Assembly (NCBI GenBank): GCA_002319075.1
Contig: NVQB01000001.1
Location: 806,001 to 870,000, forward strand
Source: Sphingobacteriaceae bacterium
GTDB lineage: Bacteria; Bacteroidota; Bacteroidia; B-17B0; Aurantibacillaceae
Direction of reading: 5' to 3'
Length of the DNA stretch: 64,000 nucleotides
The notes beneath the pieces were generated by a model, which saw nothing but the letters and a program-made list of their open reading frames with translations, had not been told where the DNA came from and searched no databases. Positions 60,992 through 64,000 of this stretch are shown here, one piece after another. Position 1 is the first letter of the stretch. Each line of letters starts with the position of its first letter. The position numbers and the translations under genes are program-made.

Positions 60992-61867
60992 ATGAAAAAA
61001 ATACCAATAACTATCGTCAATGCTTTTAGCATTGATAACCTTGGTGGTAACCCCGCCGCTATCGTATTTGATGCTGATCACTACACAATCGCTCAAAAAC
61101 AGGAAATTGCCACAAAAATAAATGTATCAGAAACGGCGTTTGTATCTAGTTCTGCCATTGCAGACTACAAACTTGAATTTTTTACCCCTTCAAAACAAAT
61201 CGCGCATTGTGGTCATGCGACCATTGCAACGTTCTCTTACATGAAACAAACCGGGGCTATCAAAAAGAAATTTGTGGTTAAAGAAACAATCGATGGTTTG
61301 CGCGAAATCCGGTTCGTCAGCAACAAGGCTTTCATGGAACAGAAGGCGCCGTTCTTTAGCCGACCCAATCGTAAGGATCTGGGTAAAATCCTTTTAAGCC
61401 TTAACCTCACTTCATCGGACATCCGACCTAACACGTTGCCTGTAATTGTAAACACGGGAACTTCATTTCTGCTAATCGAAACGGCTGATGAAATTGCGCT
61501 AAAAAACGCTGTTCCAGACCATAACTTAATTAGTGAACTTTCTACGCAATATGGGTTAATTGGATTTTATCTGTTTCATAGGAGAAGTGGTTTAACAGAA
61601 CACGCTACTACGCGAATGTTTGCACCCTTATATGGCATAGCCGAGGAGGCTGCAACTGGCATGGCGGCAGGACCCCTGGCTTGCCTGCTAAACTTGAGTT
61701 CAAGTGAACAGCTTTCAACCTACCTTATAGAACAAGGCCGTTACATGACTCCACCTTCGCGAAGTTCCATTGAAGTAAATCTCGTTGTTGAAAATGGAGC
61801 CATTGAGCGTCTATTCGTTGGCGGAATTGCATATTTAGCTGAAACCACGACGATCGACATCCGTTAG
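60992..61867 (+). CDS. PhzF family isomerase-like protein
   Basis: 291 residues from the ATG at 60992 (an in-frame start at 60977 overlaps the -7-like CAATTTTG). Family motifs: IVNAFSIDNLGGNPAAIVFD, the acidic residue in NVSETAFVSSS, FFTPSKQIAHCGHATIATFSYM, and the C-terminal RMFAPLYGIAEEAATGMAAGPLACLL with the EEAATG signature. PhzF folds as diaminopimelate-epimerase-like domain pairs and acts in isomerisation; in an isolated locus the substrate is unknown. Confidence 0.9.
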   Translation: MKKIPITIVNAFSIDNLGGNPAAIVFDADHYTIAQKQEIATKINVSETAFVSSSAIADYKLEFFTPSKQIAHCGHATIATFSYMKQTGAIKKKFVVKETIDGLREIRFVSNKAFMEQKAPFFSRPNRKDLGKILLSLNLTSSDIRPNTLPVIVNTGTSFLLIETADEIALKNAVPDHNLISELSTQYGLIGFYLFHRRSGLTEHATTRMFAPLYGIAEEAATGMAAGPLACLLNLSSSEQLSTYLIEQGRYMTPPSRSSIEVNLVVENGAIERLFVGGIAYLAETTTIDIR

Positions 61868-62022
61868 TAATTATATAAATCAGACAGGATTCTACAAACC
61901 TAATCCTCAGGCGGTAAATAATTTTACCCCAGATTTTTAAAGGCTTCGGAATACAGGGGCACCAGAGAGTTAAACACTAAACCAAATAAATAACAACCAA
62001 GGAGTCGTTTACTCGCTCACCA

Positions 62023-62477
62023 AAAAAAAGAAAAAAAATTACAATTTTAGTTCTGCTGCTTTTGACAGGAATATCAAAATCCCGGTTCAAGCACACAGTT
62101 AGCGGCCATGTGAAAGACAAAATCACTGGTGAACAACTGAAGGGTACTATCGTAAGTAGTTCTGAATTAAAAGGTGTTGCTATGCCTGCAAATGACTACA
62201 GCTTCTTTTGGTTAACGGTGCCTGAAGGAAAATACATTTTGCAAGTCAAATAGGTCAGGAAATAAACCATATTCCAAAAAAAAAAGACCTTTCGTCGAAC
62301 TTAACATTGAACATTTTTATAGAGGACAGTGCCGCCGAAATGAAAGAAGTAGTGATAACCGGCAACAAACAAGAAAACGTTGTTAAGCAAGCGCAGATGG
62401 CTCTACAGAAACTTGACGTTAAGGAAATAGTAGAATTCCGCTTCTTAACATGGATTGCGGAAATTATCCTAAGATAA
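62023..62477 (+). pseudogene. Degraded TonB-dependent receptor 5' fragment
   Basis: No initiator codon precedes the signal-like stretch KKITILVLLLLTGIS. The carboxypeptidase-like part HTVSGHVKDKITGEQLKGTIVSSSELKG...NDYSFFWLTVPEGKYILQVK ends at a TAG (62251-62253). A different frame then encodes IFIEDSAAEMKEVVITGNKQENVVKQAQMALQKLDVKEIV, which matches the connection to the plug in the receptor at 47786 (LLEDAAKIMDEVVVSAEKKDQNVTQAQMG). The rest is lost. At least two frame changes are present. Confidence 0.8.
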
Positions 62478-62579
62478 GACAATTACTTAACTCGTGTCAT
62501 TGGATTCAGTCTGCATCGTACGATAATTTTGCTCCATATTTTAAAATCAAATTAAAAAAAAACAAAAACAAAAATCACT

Positions 62580-63026
62580 ATGAAAACGCTATTATTAAAA
62601 ACAGAAAACAATTGGGGAGCAACGGTTAGCCGTCTCCTGTTAGGAATCGTATTATTTCCACATGGTGCGCAAAAACTACTCGGATGGTTTGGTGGCTATG
62701 GATTTACCGGCACAATGAATTTCTTTACCGAAACTATGTCCTTACCCTGGATCATTGCGTTTGCAGTGATCATTATCGAGTTCTTTGGCGCTCTTCTTTT
62801 GATAGTGGGTTATCACACACGGATAACCAGCTTTTCGATCTTCTCGCTTTTTATGGGGATCCTTCTCACCTCGCACATGGATTACGGTTTTTTTATGAAC
62901 TGGTTCGGAAATCAAAAAGGAGAAGGAGCTGAATACTTCCTCCTGATCTTTGGACTTAGTTTGTCTCTAGTTCTTAGCGGCGGGGGTAAACTGTCAATTG
63001 ATCATCATATAACCCAGCGTTCCTAA
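62580..63026 (+). CDS. DoxX family membrane protein
   Basis: 148 residues with four transmembrane helices. N-terminal motif LLLGIVLFPHGAQKLLGWFGGYGFTGTMNFFTE with FAVIIIEFFGALLLIVGYHTRITSF is diagnostic of DoxX/YphA-type proteins, which are membrane partners in redox or thiosulfate metabolism or oxidative-stress complexes. It lies between the receptor remnant and a Crp regulator. Confidence 0.93.
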   Translation: MKTLLLKTENNWGATVSRLLLGIVLFPHGAQKLLGWFGGYGFTGTMNFFTETMSLPWIIAFAVIIIEFFGALLLIVGYHTRITSFSIFSLFMGILLTSHMDYGFFMNWFGNQKGEGAEYFLLIFGLSLSLVLSGGGKLSIDHHITQRS

Positions 63027-63239
63027 GCTTCTGAAAAGCGTTGTTTTTTCATTGTCCCTGATCTAACTGTAATTTCTCTAAGTCAAATGAATGCAAGTCC
63101 TGGCAGGCCATATAACCAGTCAGGACTTGTGCGTTAAAGAAGATGTTGTTTCTTGTCGGGTATTCGAACCACCGAAGCCCTTACGGCACTTCATTCGTTG
63201 TTTACTTTTTTATTAAATTTGTCTTTTAGCGTAAAAGAA

Positions 63240-63821
63240 ATGCAGCATTCTCTTTTGAAAACTAGCCTGACAAAACACGTCGTAATCAGTGATGAACATT
63301 TTAGAGAATTTGTTTCACTTGCCACAGAACGCAGGTTTAAAAAAGGACAATTTTTAGTATCAGAGGGCAGTACACACCGGAAGACCTTTTTTATCAGGAA
63401 GGGAGCGATAATCGCGTTCTGGATTGATAATAGCGGAGTAGAACACACCGTTCAATTTGGAATAGAAGGTTGGTGGATCAGCGATGTTCATAGTTTCATT
63501 CATGGAGGCGAATCAAAATTGAACGTCCAGGCGATTGAAGATTGTGAAGTGTATGAGTTTACAAGAGAAAATATGGATAAGGCGTACGCTCTCAGTCCCG
63601 CTATCGTATTGTATTTTCTTAAAATTACACAAAATGCTTTTGCTACGTTTCAGGAGCGGGTACTTTCAGGTCTCAGCATGAGCGCTGAAGAACGCTATAA
63701 GATATTTTGTGCCAGGTATCCTAGCATCGAATTGCGGTTTCCACAAAAGCTTATAGCGTCTTATATAGGAGTAACGCCCGAGTCGCTGAGTCGTCTGAAG
63801 AAGTCGTTACTTGAAAAATAA
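63240..63821 (+). CDS. Crp/Fnr-family regulator
   Basis: 193 residues from the ATG at 63240 (an upstream in-frame start at 63153 precedes the -7 box TAAATTTG at 63214-63221). N-terminal cyclic-nucleotide-like roll (RRFKKGQFLVSEGSTHRKTFFIRKGAIIAFWI) and a short C-terminal HTH (FPQKLIASYIGVTPESLSRLKKSL). It follows DoxX on the same strand at 214 bases and may control it. Confidence 0.9.
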   Translation: MQHSLLKTSLTKHVVISDEHFREFVSLATERRFKKGQFLVSEGSTHRKTFFIRKGAIIAFWIDNSGVEHTVQFGIEGWWISDVHSFIHGGESKLNVQAIEDCEVYEFTRENMDKAYALSPAIVLYFLKITQNAFATFQERVLSGLSMSAEERYKIFCARYPSIELRFPQKLIASYIGVTPESLSRLKKSLLEK

Positions 63822-63825
63822 TCTT

Positions 63826-64000
63826 CTATCTCAGTTGTAACGATACAAAGTCTTCTGAGAAAAAGATATTATCCCATCTTATTGCCCTCTCATCAGTTCC
63901 ACAAGTTTGGAAGCCGAATTTTTCATACAGATTTTTTGAGCGACGGTTGGCCGAATTCAACCAAAGATGGATTTGTTCAATGGTGTGAATACAGATGTTT
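63826..64000 (-). CDS. GNAT acetyltransferase, C-terminal part
   Basis: The last 57 residues of a gene whose start lies beyond the window. Text IHLWLNSANRRSKNLYEKFGFQTCGTDERAIRW is the typical end of a GNAT acetyltransferase (V-x-x-x-N-x-R-A-x-x-x-Y-x-K-x-G-F). It is convergent with the Crp gene, 4 bases apart. Confidence 0.82.
   Translation of the reverse strand, partial: NICIHTIEQIHLWLNSANRRSKNLYEKFGFQTCGTDERAIRWDNIFFSEDFVSLQLR

Overview
The window looks like chromosomal DNA from a Bacteroidota bacterium (no genus can be given from sequence alone). Evidence: many promoters match the Bacteroidota TTG / TAnnTTTG (-33/-7) pattern, Shine-Dalgarno sites are mostly weak and AT-rich, and the gene families are typical of the phylum: an ECF sigma factor with a membrane-anchored partner, TonB receptors with a carboxypeptidase-like N-terminal domain, DUF2147/DUF2141/DUF4421 proteins, HxlR and AraC regulators, and an Mpi-type serine recombinase.

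Layout. 1-5.6 kb: housekeeping-like genes (DUF4256 protein, large PAS/GAF histidine kinase, WYL regulator, DUF1761 protein, and an ArsR-SRPBCC pair with a clear operator/promoter). 5.8-8.6 kb: tRNA-Gly(GCC), a broken tRNA-Leu copy, an intact tRNA-Leu(UAA), and a large serine recombinase whose reading frame ends inside that tRNA, followed by two small genes; this looks like the edge of an integrated element. 8.6-10.1 kb is gene-poor and carries an array of roughly 84-bp tandem repeats with CAAACGTTTG palindromes. 10.1-15 kb: a porin, a decapitated dehydrogenase remnant, a DUF3050 protein and a HisKA_2 kinase.

14.8-43.5 kb is an AT-rich accessory region packed with small redox enzymes, each paired with a regulator: siderophore-interacting protein/AraC, Crp/YceI, MDR oxidoreductase/HxlR, flavin monooxygenases/AraC, Fur/thioredoxin-reductase-like. 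Its most striking content is a family of five operons (starting at 20197, 35415, 37688, 39979 and 41910). Each ends with a member of one AraC paralog family of about 305 residues. Each is preceded by two 9-bp direct repeats of the type GACTACAAC / GGCTACA-, exactly 21 bp apart, with the last G of the -7 box exactly 34 bp after the start of the second repeat in all five. This looks like an expanded family of self-regulated redox/detoxification modules sharing one operator architecture; a sixth, slightly different site precedes the flavin monooxygenase at 24125. The region also holds breakage scars (frameshifted TetX-like gene, aldo-keto reductase stub).

43.6-49.6 kb: a DUF4421 protein, an ECF sigma factor and its membrane partner, then a TonB receptor cut off after the plug region and followed at once by an Mpi-like serine recombinase. 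49.8-51.8 kb: an orphan beta-propeller-like protein and a small HMA protein. 52-60 kb, with a more GC-balanced composition: an MFS exporter and a copper-handling cluster (two HMA-AraC hybrid regulators, a P1B ATPase, an HMA-DUF3347 protein, and a multicopper oxidase with an extra C-terminal domain). 60-64 kb: outer-membrane-like protein, PhzF family protein, a second degraded TonB receptor, DoxX, a Crp-family regulator and the 3' part of a GNAT gene.
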